From assembly GCA_003140595.1 (NCBI GenBank), contig PLKG01000140.1:1-36513 (forward strand): a stretch of 36,513 nt of DNA. The letters run 5' to 3'. The translations under genes and the position numbers were made by a program. This document shows, one piece after another, positions 24,957 through 32,514 of the stretch (position 1 is its first letter; the number at the start of each line of letters is the position of its first letter). The DNA comes from Acidimicrobiaceae bacterium (lineage in GTDB: Bacteria > Actinomycetota > Acidimicrobiia > Acidimicrobiales > Bog-793). Under the pieces are notes generated by a model, which was given only the letters and a program-made list of their open reading frames with translations, did no database searches and had not been told where the DNA came from.

Positions 24957-25336
24957 TACCCCTAGCATCACCGGTTGCGTTGCGTGCACGAGTCTCGCAC
25001 GCTGTTTTGGCACGGGCGGGTCGCGGAGGCGATCGGAGGGGCCCTCGCGAGGATAGGGCGCCGCAGAAATGCTCTGCTCTTGTCAGTCCTGGTGCTGGCG
25101 GCCGCGGCTTGGATAGGCCCCGACTCGCCATCGTCCGGGCACGTGGTGATCTCGGAGTCACAAGTCCCGGTGTCATCCGGCAGCTCCGGTCCAGGATCTC
25201 GGCGTTGCGGAGCGGCCGAGATTCCAAGCATCTCGACGAGGCGCTCATAGGTCATAGCCGTCTCTGACGGTCGGACTCAGTACTCCCTCCCATGCACACA
25301 GCGTCCTGGCGGTGCCCGCCCGTCTAGGTTGCTCTC
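24957..25336. other. Divergent region between zwf and the methyltransferase gene
   Basis: About 380 bases. Open frames exist on both strands (a plus frame with a hydrophobic run NALLLSVLVLAAAAW near 25067-25110, and a minus frame starting MTYERLVEMLGISAAPQ at 25255), but neither has a family match or strong ribosome site. Promoters for both flanking genes should lie here. Confidence 0.3.
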
Positions 25337-26104
25337 ATGGGCATTCCACCTCGCTGGTTCACCGACAAGGGCCCCGAACACTCGAGGTGGTACATCGACC
25401 GGTTCCGACAGATGGCCGCTGACGGGGTCGATCTCGCAGGGGAGGCCCGTTTGTTGGACGCGATCGTGGCACCTCGTTCGCGAATTCTTGACGCCGGTTG
25501 CGGGCCGGGCCGGGTCGGCGCTGAGCTGGCGACCCGTGGTCATACCGTGGTTGGCGTCGACGTCGACCCGGAGCTGATCGCGGCGGCGGAGTCCGACCAT
25601 CCGGGGCCTACATGGCTAGTAGCCGACCTCGCAGAGCTCGACCTGAGTGCTGCGGGCCATTGCGAGCCCTTCGAGGCGGCCGTACTGGCCGGCAACGTGA
25701 TGACCTTTGTCGGCCTTGGAACCGAACGGGCCGTTCTGACTCGTGTCGGGGCCCACGTTCGCGCGGGCGGCATCGTTGCCGTCGGCTTTGGTACCGACCG
25801 TGGCTACCCGATGGCCGATTTCGACGAGGACGTGAGCGCCGCCGGGCTCATGGTTGAGCACCGCTTCGCGACCTGGGATCTGAGGCCGTGGTCAGCGGAT
25901 GCCACTTTTGCCGTCAGTCTGCTACGAAAACCTCGCGGGGGCTCTGACACGGACCGAACGCGGCCAGAAGCGGCAGAGATTGCACGCTGCGGGGTTAGAC
26001 AGGAGAATAGAGCTGCCCTATCTGCGAACCTCTGTCCAAGTGCCGCCGAGTCTGAGCGGCGCGGCGTTGTCAGACATCCCGGGTCACTATCCGCCACGCC
26101 CTGA
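25337..26104 (+). CDS. Class I SAM-dependent methyltransferase
   Basis: 255 residues from ATG 25337. Rossmann-type methyltransferase: motif I RILDAGCGPGRVGAELA (49-65), acidic end of strand 2 VVGVDVDPELI, motif II/III area ADLAELDL and AAVLAGNVMTFVG, then VRAGGIVAVGFGTDRGYP as strand 5. The family core normally ends at FAVSLLRKP (about residue 198). The last 56 residues are Arg/Ser-rich without structure and probably represent run-on after a lost stop, or non-conserved sequence. It resembles small-molecule methyltransferases of the UbiE/Methyltransf_25 type; the substrate is unknown. It is monocistronic. Confidence 0.88.
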   Translation: MGIPPRWFTDKGPEHSRWYIDRFRQMAADGVDLAGEARLLDAIVAPRSRILDAGCGPGRVGAELATRGHTVVGVDVDPELIAAAESDHPGPTWLVADLAELDLSAAGHCEPFEAAVLAGNVMTFVGLGTERAVLTRVGAHVRAGGIVAVGFGTDRGYPMADFDEDVSAAGLMVEHRFATWDLRPWSADATFAVSLLRKPRGGSDTDRTRPEAAEIARCGVRQENRAALSANLCPSAAESERRGVVRHPGSLSATP

Positions 26105-26261
26105 GGGCACAGAACGCCCCAAGTGAGGGACGTGCGTCTGATGGCGCCATGTCCAGCCTCCTCAGTGCGGAGACGATGCCGGCCAGCCAGCCCGCAATCT
26201 GAGAGGCGACGTACGCCCAGTCGTCGTGCGGAGCCTCGAGGCTGTACGCATCTTCTGGCAT
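26070..26261 (-). CDS. Possible small protein, unknown
   Basis: A 63-codon minus-strand frame (MPEDAYSLEAPHDDWAYVAS then QIAGWLAGIVSALRRL) has a short hydrophobic helix and reasonable codon use. It has no family match and no strong ribosome site, and it overlaps the unstructured tail of the methyltransferase gene. It may be spurious. Confidence 0.2.
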   Translation of the reverse strand: MPEDAYSLEAPHDDWAYVASQIAGWLAGIVSALRRLDMAPSDARPSLGAFCALRAWRIVTRDV

Positions 26262-26355
26262 GGCCGAGACAGCACTTCGGCTAATTGACCGCTGCCAGCG
26301 CCGGCGAACCAATCTCTCGGAGGTCCGTTGGGCCTAGCACGCAACGAAAGTGTCA
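26105..26355. other. Region upstream of the TIR/RyR operon
   Basis: No plus-strand gene is recognised between the methyltransferase stop and the candidate operon promoter. It holds at most the doubtful minus-strand small frame ending at 26070. Confidence 0.3.
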
Positions 26356-26361
26356 GATAAT
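26356..26361 (+). promoter_or_regulatory. Candidate -10 box of the TIR/RyR operon
   Basis: GATAAT in the context GTGTCAGATAATGTCGC is a good -10 match in otherwise GC-rich DNA. A weak -35 (CCTAGC) lies 18 bases upstream. A transcript starting near 26368 would have a leader of about 35 bases before ATG 26404. Confidence 0.4.
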
Positions 26362-26403
26362 GTCGCGTCACTGTAGCTCGAGGATGCCGGATGGAGGGGG
26401 GCG

Positions 26404-26586
26404 ATGGCAGACTTCTTCAGTTGTTTGCCGGACAGCTACTGTGGTTGCCCGCCTAAGCCGGCGGATGCCGCAACGCCTGAGGGACTGGTGGGTGGCCTCC
26501 TCCCGGACTGTCCCAGCCACAACTACCGTCGGACAGTCTCTTGCCCGGCCGGCTCCCGTATCCCGGGCAGGGGACGAAATGGCTGA
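26404..26586 (+). CDS. Candidate 60-residue Cys-containing leader protein overlapping the TIR gene
   Basis: ATG 26404 follows an excellent GGAGGGGGG ribosome site. The 60 residues (MADFFSCLPDSYCGCPPKPA onward) include five cysteines, three in C-x5-C-x-C spacing, and a Pro/Gly-rich tail. The stop at 26584-26586 overlaps the TIR gene start at 26579, the layout of translational coupling. No family is recognised. It may be a real small partner (metal-binding or redox) or only a leader whose translation feeds ribosomes to the TIR start. Confidence 0.4.
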   Translation: MADFFSCLPDSYCGCPPKPADAATPEGLVGGLLPDCPSHNYRRTVSCPAGSRIPGRGRNG

Positions 26587-28303
26587 CGGCGCGGAGAATC
26601 GCCTCCGTTCCAGGGGTGTGTTCATCAGCTATCGGCGCGGTGAGACGAGTGGTCAGGCGCGGGCCCTGCATGATCGTCTGTCGCAGCGTTTCGGAACCGA
26701 GCGGGTCTTCATGGACGTGGACTCCATAGCCCCCGGTGCGGACTTCGTTCAAAAGATCGAGGAGGCGATCGACTCGAGCGGTGTCGCGCTCGTCCTGATC
26801 GGCCGGGACTGGCTCAGCCGAGAACCGAACCAGCACCTTCTCGACGATCCTTCGGACTTCGTCCGTCTGGAGACGGACGCCGCTTTGCGGAGCGGTGTTC
26901 CGGTGATCCCCATACTCGTCGAGCGTGCCCGAATGCCGACGCCCGAGGAACTGCCGGAATCGTTGCGGCCGCTGACGCGCCGGAACGCCTTGGAGCTGGA
27001 GAATCAGCGTTGGGAGTACGACGTAGGACGCCTAGTAAGCGCGGTCGAGCAGCTGGTCGACCCCCCTCAGGCGACAAGCAGTCCCGATCCCGATGCAGTC
27101 AGGACCGGCCCCGAGGTGATCGACAAGACGCCCAAGGATGGCGCCCGGCGCTCGCGTTCGCGTCGGTTTGTCGTCGCGGGGCTTGGCGTCCTCGTCGTTG
27201 TGATTGCGGTCGTTGTCTATCTGCTGCTTCGTCCGGGGCCCAAGCCGGCCACCCCATCGGTCTCAGCTGGCCATGCCATTGCGGCGGTCTCCTCAGATCG
27301 GATTGCGGGGGTGCTGCTCGAAAGTCGGCTCGGCTCCGCCGAAATACCCGGCAACATCTCGGCTTCCAAACCGGAACTGGTTTCGTTCAGGGCATACGGG
27401 CTTGTGGATGCTGTCTATGTCCCCCTCTTTGGCCCGGGTTCGGTCCTTTCGCTCAACTACTTCGTCTTCGACAACTCCGGCGACGCCAGCTCGTATTACG
27501 CCAACGGCCGCCCGCTTCCGGACCACTACACCCTCACCGGGCACTTCGTCCCGAGGGGAATAGGTGATTCGAAGAAGTGCGACACAGGGCTTGAAGAGGC
27601 AACCTCGACTCTGGTTGCGCATTGGGAATCGAGCTGTGAAACGCTGAGCGCAAAGGTAGTCAGCTTCATTGTGGTCACGAGCCTGACCGACAGCACCTCC
27701 GCAGACAAGCGAATCTCGGCGACGCTGACGGTGGACGCGATCCGCCATCTTGCACTCGTTGCGGACGCCGCCTCCCGGTCCCGCGTCGCTCCACCGCCTG
27801 CTTCCCTTACCCCGCCGAACCTGATTGACCAGATCTACTCGTCGCCGGAGATCAACGACCTGTTGCCGGCAAACATCACGCTCGTGAGCCTTCAGAAGTT
27901 CAATTTGGGATCGAACTCTCCGCCTGGTTTGGTCGCAGGAACGTACCTTCGTGCCACAGTGTCCGGCGGTGGCTACCGCGATTCGGTGTTGTTTTACGTG
28001 TTCGGTACCCCGCGGCAGGCACAAGGGTTCTACAAGACCCGACCGCGTCCGACCGGCTACACATCGATCGGGTCCATCGACTCCTCGGGCTTCTCCCAGC
28101 CGACGAGCTGTGGCCGGTACCGAGAGGCCACGTCTTCCAGTTCTCCGGCGTCGTACATATCCGGGTGCGCTGTCCTGTGGGGCGATGTCATCGCGTTCAG
28201 CGAGGCAGGACCGTCATCAAGCGCGACCGAATATGCAGATGTCCTCGCGGTGACCTTGGCGAGGATGGCTATTCTAGAGCTCAATCGCTTGGACGCAAAC
28301 TGA
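26579..28303 (+). CDS. TIR-domain membrane receptor with duplicated extracytoplasmic domain
   Basis: 574 residues from ATG 26579 (GGGGA five bases upstream); the frame is open further 5' but without protein character. The TIR domain spans about 14-155: GVFISYRRGETSGQARALHD (strand A/helix A), RVFMDVDSIAPGADF (BB-loop region) and DFVRLETDAAL, where E98 sits at the NADase catalytic-glutamate position. After a charged linker there is one TM helix (about 197-217, FVVAGLGVLVVVIAVVVYLL). The remaining 350 residues should face outward and form two homologous repeats (about 239-395 and 414-565). Each ends with a Cys pair at the same spacing (C334/C353 and C511/C530). The repeat family is not recognised. 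Topology is that of an N-terminal intracellular TIR with an external sensor. It overlaps or abuts the RyR gene downstream. Confidence 0.85.
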   Translation: MADGAENRLRSRGVFISYRRGETSGQARALHDRLSQRFGTERVFMDVDSIAPGADFVQKIEEAIDSSGVALVLIGRDWLSREPNQHLLDDPSDFVRLETDAALRSGVPVIPILVERARMPTPEELPESLRPLTRRNALELENQRWEYDVGRLVSAVEQLVDPPQATSSPDPDAVRTGPEVIDKTPKDGARRSRSRRFVVAGLGVLVVVIAVVVYLLLRPGPKPATPSVSAGHAIAAVSSDRIAGVLLESRLGSAEIPGNISASKPELVSFRAYGLVDAVYVPLFGPGSVLSLNYFVFDNSGDASSYYANGRPLPDHYTLTGHFVPRGIGDSKKCDTGLEEATSTLVAHWESSCETLSAKVVSFIVVTSLTDSTSADKRISATLTVDAIRHLALVADAASRSRVAPPPASLTPPNLIDQIYSSPEINDLLPANITLVSLQKFNLGSNSPPGLVAGTYLRATVSGGGYRDSVLFYVFGTPRQAQGFYKTRPRPTGYTSIGSIDSSGFSQPTSCGRYREATSSSSPASYISGCAVLWGDVIAFSEAGPSSSATEYADVLAVTLARMAILELNRLDAN

Positions 28304-28851
28304 CGAAGGACAGGACCCCTCGCGAAGACGAGCCGCGCGAGGTCACAGCCGTCGACCGCGGTCGGAGCCGACTCCTCGGCGACACCGAGCTGCTCGCCAA
28401 GGCGATCCATGAGGACTTCGTCCGGCGCCGCACCTTTGAGCGTTCGCTGCCTGCGGACGATCCCGCCCTGCTGGACTGGGAGGAGCTGGCCGAATCGCTT
28501 CGAGAGTCGAACAGGGACCAGGCGACAGACATCACTCGCAAGCTCGCGTCCGTCGGATGCGAGGCGGTGTTGAGCCAGGACGGCCGAAGCGAGACGACAG
28601 AGCTCGAACCGGAAGAGATCGAGATGCTCGCGCGCGCGGAACACGACCGTTGGATTGAAGATCGGCTCCGGCAGGGCTGGCGCTTTGGGCTGCGTCGCGA
28701 CGTAGCCGCCAAGCTCTCGCCGTATCTCGTGGCATGGGAGGAGCTTGCTGAGGGAGTGCGCGACCTCGACCGGGACAGCGTCAGGGCGATTCCTCATCTG
28801 CTCGCGGAATCGGGCCTCAAGATCGTCCGACGGCCCAGGGAACCGGAATGA
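28165..28851 (+). CDS. RyR-domain protein (tandem RyR-like module)
   Basis: Up to 228 residues from GTG 28165, overlapping the TIR gene by 139 bases; the conserved part starts only at about residue 69. First half (69-137): LLGDTELLAKAIHEDFVRRR with SLRESNRDQATDITRKLASV. Second half (152-222): EMLARAEHDRWIEDRLRQGW then KLSPYLVAWEELAEGVRDLD and AIPHLLAESGLKIVR, the ryanodine-receptor RyR domain pattern (E-H-x-R-W, G-W, W-E-E-L, D). Both halves align with the C-terminus of the next gene. No ATG lies between 28165 and the domain; CTG 28300 or a frameshift from the TIR frame are alternatives. Bacterial RyR domains are thought to bind small ligands. The stop overlaps the next start as ATGA. Confidence 0.75.
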   Translation: MRCPVGRCHRVQRGRTVIKRDRICRCPRGDLGEDGYSRAQSLGRKLTKDRTPREDEPREVTAVDRGRSRLLGDTELLAKAIHEDFVRRRTFERSLPADDPALLDWEELAESLRESNRDQATDITRKLASVGCEAVLSQDGRSETTELEPEEIEMLARAEHDRWIEDRLRQGWRFGLRRDVAAKLSPYLVAWEELAEGVRDLDRDSVRAIPHLLAESGLKIVRRPREPE

Positions 28852-31166
28852 CCGACGTCTTCGTCTGTTACTCGCGGCGCGACCTCGACTTCGTCCGCCG
28901 TCTTGCAGAGTCCCTGCGGGAACGTGGCAGAGACATGTTCGTGGACCTCGGCCAATGGTGGCATGACGACGGGGACCCACGCCATGGCGTGAGTGCCGAC
29001 CGAGAACAGGCGACCAGATCCTCTGATGCCACAGGGACGCACTCGGAGGTGAGCGCCGACGTCGGGATGATCGATGACACAGAACCGGATGCGACCGGTA
29101 CCTCACGCGCCGGCGAACGCGCGGACGATGTCCATACCGCTATCACCGGCGCGACCGCTGTGCTTGTCGTGGTGTCGCCCGCGCTGGCGGCCTCTGCGAG
29201 GTGCCGCAACGAGATTGAGCGAAGCGTTGCACTGCGCAAACGGATCGTTGTCGTACGCGCCCAGGAGACCCCCGTCGAGAGCTTGCCTGAGCAGTTGACG
29301 TCACTCGAAGTCGTTCCGTTCGGCGCCGAGGACTTTGATACCGGAGTAAGGCGCGTCCTTGAGCAGCTTGAGGCTGATTCAAGGCGGATCAGCACTTGGG
29401 CGGCGCTGCACCGCCGGCGTTGGTCGCTGCTTGGCACCATGGCTCTCGCCTGTCTCGGGCTCGGCCTGTGGGGGTACACAGAGCTGTATCCGACGCTCCC
29501 ATTCGTCGACCGCCTTTACGCCGCTTTGGCCCTGTTCAGAGACAACACGACCATCTATTCGGGGACTGGAGCGGTTCCGGTGGTGGCCCCACCGTTTCCC
29601 TGGCCACTCGAGGCAGCGCGTTGGTTCGCTCCGCTGACGCTCGTGCTCGCCGGCCTCTCGGCGATCTTTGCGGTGTTGGAGGAGCCGTTCACCCGGCTGC
29701 GCATCCGCGGTCTGTACCGCAGGCATCTCGTCGTCTGCGGGTTGGGCCATCTCGGCCTGCGTTTGGCCTCCGCCTTCCACGCTCGTGGTGAGCGGGTCGT
29801 CGTTGTGGACTGGAATCCACCCTCCGTCGCGCTTTCGCGCTGCCGGGAGCTTTCAATTCCAGTGCTGGCGGGTGATGCCACAGACCCGGAGGTGCTCCGG
29901 CAGGCAGGTGTCGAACGAGCAACTCGAGTCGTGGCTGTGTGCGGCGACAACAGTGTCAACGACCGAATCGGCGTTGCCGTGAAGAACGTCGTGCTGGCCA
30001 AGAAGCCGTTCAGGAATCGTAGGCGCCCACTCGATTGCTTCTTGCACGTCGATGACGACCAGATGTGCGAGCGTCTCGAGCAGTCGAGCTTCGCCGACAC
30101 GAGCAAGAGGGCTGTGACGCTCAACTACGTCAACGTGTTCCGCTCTGGCGGTCTTGCGCTCTTGGGAGAATTCCCGAGCTCGTTCACCGAAGTTGACGGC
30201 CGCTCGCCGCACGTCATTGTTGTCGGGCCCGACCGGGTCGGACTGTTGCTTGTCGTCGGCGCGGTCCGGGAGTGGTGGTTCGATCACCATGAAGACGGTC
30301 TTCGGCTCGAGCTCACGCTGGTTGCCGCGGACGCCGCGAAGAGGATTCGCGCGCTGCACCGCCGGTACCCGCATTTTGCGGAGGCCTGCCAGCTTGCCGC
30401 TGTCAGTTGCGATCCCGCTGATCCGGAGTCGCCGGACTTGCCGGTACTGGTGCGTGAAGAGGACTGCGGCCGGACAACGGTGTTCGTCAGTTACGCGGAT
30501 GAGCGCGCCAGCCTTGAAGCTGTCATGCAATTAGCGGCCAGCTCTCCGTCCGGGGTGCCGATCGTGGCGCTCACCACGGGCCAGACTGGTCCCGTAACCC
30601 TCCTCGACAGGGCGGCAACCCAATTGCATCTCTTGAACGTTACGACGTTCCCGCTCCTCGACCGGTTGTGCCGGCCGGAGGTGTTCGTGAACAGCGTCAC
30701 CGAGCAGATGGCGAAGGCCTTGCATGGCAAATATCTGCGCCATCGCCGGCTTGACGGCACCTTCGATCCCGGGAGGGAGTCCCACAAACAGTGGGAAGTC
30801 CTCAAGGAGACTTTCCGCGAGTCGAATCGCGATGCCGCCACGCATCTGAGCGAGCGTCTCGACAAGGCCGGATACTCGGTCCAGGTTTCCGACGACTGGG
30901 CCGTGGCGTTGCCCGTGTTCAGCGAGAAGGAAGTCAATGATCTGGCCGAGTCCGAGCATCAGCGCTGGTGTGAAGAGCGACGCGCGGACGGATGGACTCA
31001 TGCCGTGGAGACCGACCTCCAGCTAAAGCACCACACCGACCTTGTTCCGTGGAGCGAGCTGGGCGAGTCCAGACGGGAGTTGGATCTTGAGGCGCAGCGC
31101 GAGCTTGCGGCCCTGCTGGCGAGATATGGGCTGGCAATCGTCCGCAAGCGCCGAATCCGCGAGTGA
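28848..31166 (+). CDS. TIR - two-TM channel-like - TrkA-N/RCK - RyR fusion protein
   Basis: 772 residues; ATG 28848 overlaps the previous stop (ATGA). TIR part (1-170): TDVFVCYSRRDLDFVRRLAE, a roughly 55-residue acidic insertion (about 38-95), AVLVVVSPALAASARCRNEI with the glutamate E122 at the catalytic position. Then two TM helices (193-213 and 259-278) flank PTLPFVDRLYAALALFRDNT, which resembles the pore-loop region of RCK-gated K+ channel-like proteins. A TrkA-N/RCK Rossmann fold begins HLVVCGLGHLG (293-303) with D321 after strand 2 and GDATDPEVLRQAG. A second Rossmann-like unit starts HVIVVGPDRVG (455-465). The C-terminus (614-766) is a RyR module with ESEHQRWCEERRADGW and LVPWSELGESRRELD, paralogous to the preceding gene. 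Predicted: a ligand- and nucleotide-gated membrane effector. Confidence 0.88.
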   Translation: MTDVFVCYSRRDLDFVRRLAESLRERGRDMFVDLGQWWHDDGDPRHGVSADREQATRSSDATGTHSEVSADVGMIDDTEPDATGTSRAGERADDVHTAITGATAVLVVVSPALAASARCRNEIERSVALRKRIVVVRAQETPVESLPEQLTSLEVVPFGAEDFDTGVRRVLEQLEADSRRISTWAALHRRRWSLLGTMALACLGLGLWGYTELYPTLPFVDRLYAALALFRDNTTIYSGTGAVPVVAPPFPWPLEAARWFAPLTLVLAGLSAIFAVLEEPFTRLRIRGLYRRHLVVCGLGHLGLRLASAFHARGERVVVVDWNPPSVALSRCRELSIPVLAGDATDPEVLRQAGVERATRVVAVCGDNSVNDRIGVAVKNVVLAKKPFRNRRRPLDCFLHVDDDQMCERLEQSSFADTSKRAVTLNYVNVFRSGGLALLGEFPSSFTEVDGRSPHVIVVGPDRVGLLLVVGAVREWWFDHHEDGLRLELTLVAADAAKRIRALHRRYPHFAEACQLAAVSCDPADPESPDLPVLVREEDCGRTTVFVSYADERASLEAVMQLAASSPSGVPIVALTTGQTGPVTLLDRAATQLHLLNVTTFPLLDRLCRPEVFVNSVTEQMAKALHGKYLRHRRLDGTFDPGRESHKQWEVLKETFRESNRDAATHLSERLDKAGYSVQVSDDWAVALPVFSEKEVNDLAESEHQRWCEERRADGWTHAVETDLQLKHHTDLVPWSELGESRRELDLEAQRELAALLARYGLAIVRKRRIRE

Positions 31167-31472
31167 GTCGCCGCGAACTAGGTGCAGCACTCACGAGCGT
31201 GCGCCGGAAGACGCTGCTCGCCCGCATCGCTTCGGACGATGTGAGAAAGCAATTCGCCCGGATGTCGAGGAGGCGGCGTCGGCAACCCGGACATCCATCG
31301 GTCGCATCTGTCTTTGGAACTGCCGACCGCACGGCAAGATCGGCTCGCGACAGCGGTGCCGGTGCAGACGGTCAGGCTGGAACAAACTTGTCTGAGACAA
31401 TGTTTGAAGGCGTACAAGTCAACATCTCACGGGTGGGTCTCACAGCTCCTTCCCCGATGGGATCGACGGGCA
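31167..31472. other. Region after the TIR/RyR operon
   Basis: A GTG at 31163 overlaps the RyR-fusion stop (GTGA) and opens a 166-codon frame to 31663. The translation is Arg/Ser-rich with no fold or family signature, and a strong hairpin (31473-31508) lies inside it, so I do not call a gene. Confidence 0.35.
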
Positions 31473-31508
31473 GGGCCCAGCCCGACGGACAACCGTCGCG
31501 GTTGGGCC
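31473..31508 (+). terminator. Strong hairpin downstream of the TIR/RyR operon
   Basis: GGGCCCAGCCCGACGG (31473-31488) pairs with CCGTCGCGGTTGGGCC (31493-31508) across an ACAA loop, with one bulge and one wobble. TTGTCGTG follows. It is the most stable hairpin between the RyR-fusion gene and the next gene and could end the operon transcript. Confidence 0.55.
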
Positions 31509-32052
31509 TTGTCGTGTCCAGCCCCACACGTAGATCGAGAACCTCCGGGTCTGCAGCTATCGCGAAGATGTCCAATCCGGCGGTAAGAGCTGGGGACATT
31601 GGCGTACGAACCGCGGACAGACCGGCGCCAACTTCTCAATCGACAAGGGTGCGAAGCTTGTGACACTCCGGGCCCCTGTGCCGCGCTGGTAGCCGCGCGA
31701 CAGTGGCAACCCGCTACTAGAAAGACTCGTGCAGGGCTGGCAGCGACGATCGCAACAAGGATGCGAGGCGTTACAGCGACAGAGCTCACCAGAATCTTGG
31801 TTTGCCGATTCGCCCACGCGCGAAAGCTCGTGAGGCACAACGTCCAATGCTCTCAAGATCACAGCGTCGAAAGTGTCAAGCTTTGGCGGACGCTGAGCTG
31901 GTCCGGCCGTGGGATTCACCGATACCCGACCCCTCCGGTGTTGCTCGAATTAGCCTCATTCCGAGCAGGCGCTCTGCTTGGGTTAGGTTAGGTTGGCTGA
32001 GCTCACCAGCACGGGGCGAAGCCGCCGCGTGATGCACTACAGGAGACAAGTC
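31509..32052. other. Gap before the MDMPI-like gene
   Basis: About 540 bases with no convincing gene. Frames on both strands are open but read as Arg-rich noise. The sequence GGTTAGGTTAGGTTGG (about 31980-31995) is a short triplicated GGTTA unit just before the MDMPI-like gene. Confidence 0.35.
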
Positions 32053-32514
32053 ATGGACGCGGACAGCATTCGGCGCGCATACGTGCCTTTCGTGGCGGCG
32101 TTGCGGGAAGGCGGTTTCGCAGTGCCGACCGAGGGTTGGCCGGTGGCACTCGTGGCGGCGCACGTGAGCCGTAACAACGATCTCATCTCCGATGCAGCAG
32201 AGCGGGTCGTCGCTGGCGAAAGGCCCTCCTACGACAACAGCGCAGCCGTGGACGACGCCGAACTCCGTTCCTACGCGGACCTCGTCGGTAGTCTCGCCGC
32301 TCTGGGCGATGCCGTCGAGGCCTCCGCCCGGCGACTGGCCACCGCGTGGGAGGCCCTCGGCGAGACGAACGGGAGCTATCTGCTGCCGGCTCTCATCCGA
32401 GACGGGGACACCGTCGTGAACGACGGGCCCATACCCATCCGCAGGTTCATCGATGGGAACGCCTCATTTCACCTCGACCTACACTTCGCGCAGTTACGGG
32501 CGCTGAGTCAATGA
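32053..32514 (+). CDS. MDMPI/DinB-like maleylpyruvate isomerase-type N-terminal domain protein
   Basis: 153 residues from ATG 32053, which has AGGAGA seven bases upstream; the frame is open to 31993. The pattern DADSIRRAYVPFVAALREGG, then WPVALVAAHVSRNNDLISDA and later FIDGNASFHLDLHFAQLRAL, is that of the four-helix MDMPI_N/DinB superfamily. Histidines at AAHVSRN, FHLD and LHF could bind a metal. Actinobacterial members often use mycothiol as cofactor. Substrate unknown. The stop overlaps the start of the YCII gene (ATGA), so the two are translationally coupled. Confidence 0.65.
   Translation: MDADSIRRAYVPFVAALREGGFAVPTEGWPVALVAAHVSRNNDLISDAAERVVAGERPSYDNSAAVDDAELRSYADLVGSLAALGDAVEASARRLATAWEALGETNGSYLLPALIRDGDTVVNDGPIPIRRFIDGNASFHLDLHFAQLRALSQ

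Noticed and set aside
24968-25255. Minus-strand frame beginning MTYERLVEMLGISAAPQ upstream of zwf
   Set aside because: No ribosome site, no family match, and the frame runs into the start region of zwf.
31163-31663. 166-codon plus-strand frame whose GTG overlaps the stop of the TIR/RCK/RyR gene
   Set aside because: Overlap looks operon-like, but the translation is Arg/Ser-rich without fold or family, and a strong hairpin (31473-31508) lies inside it.
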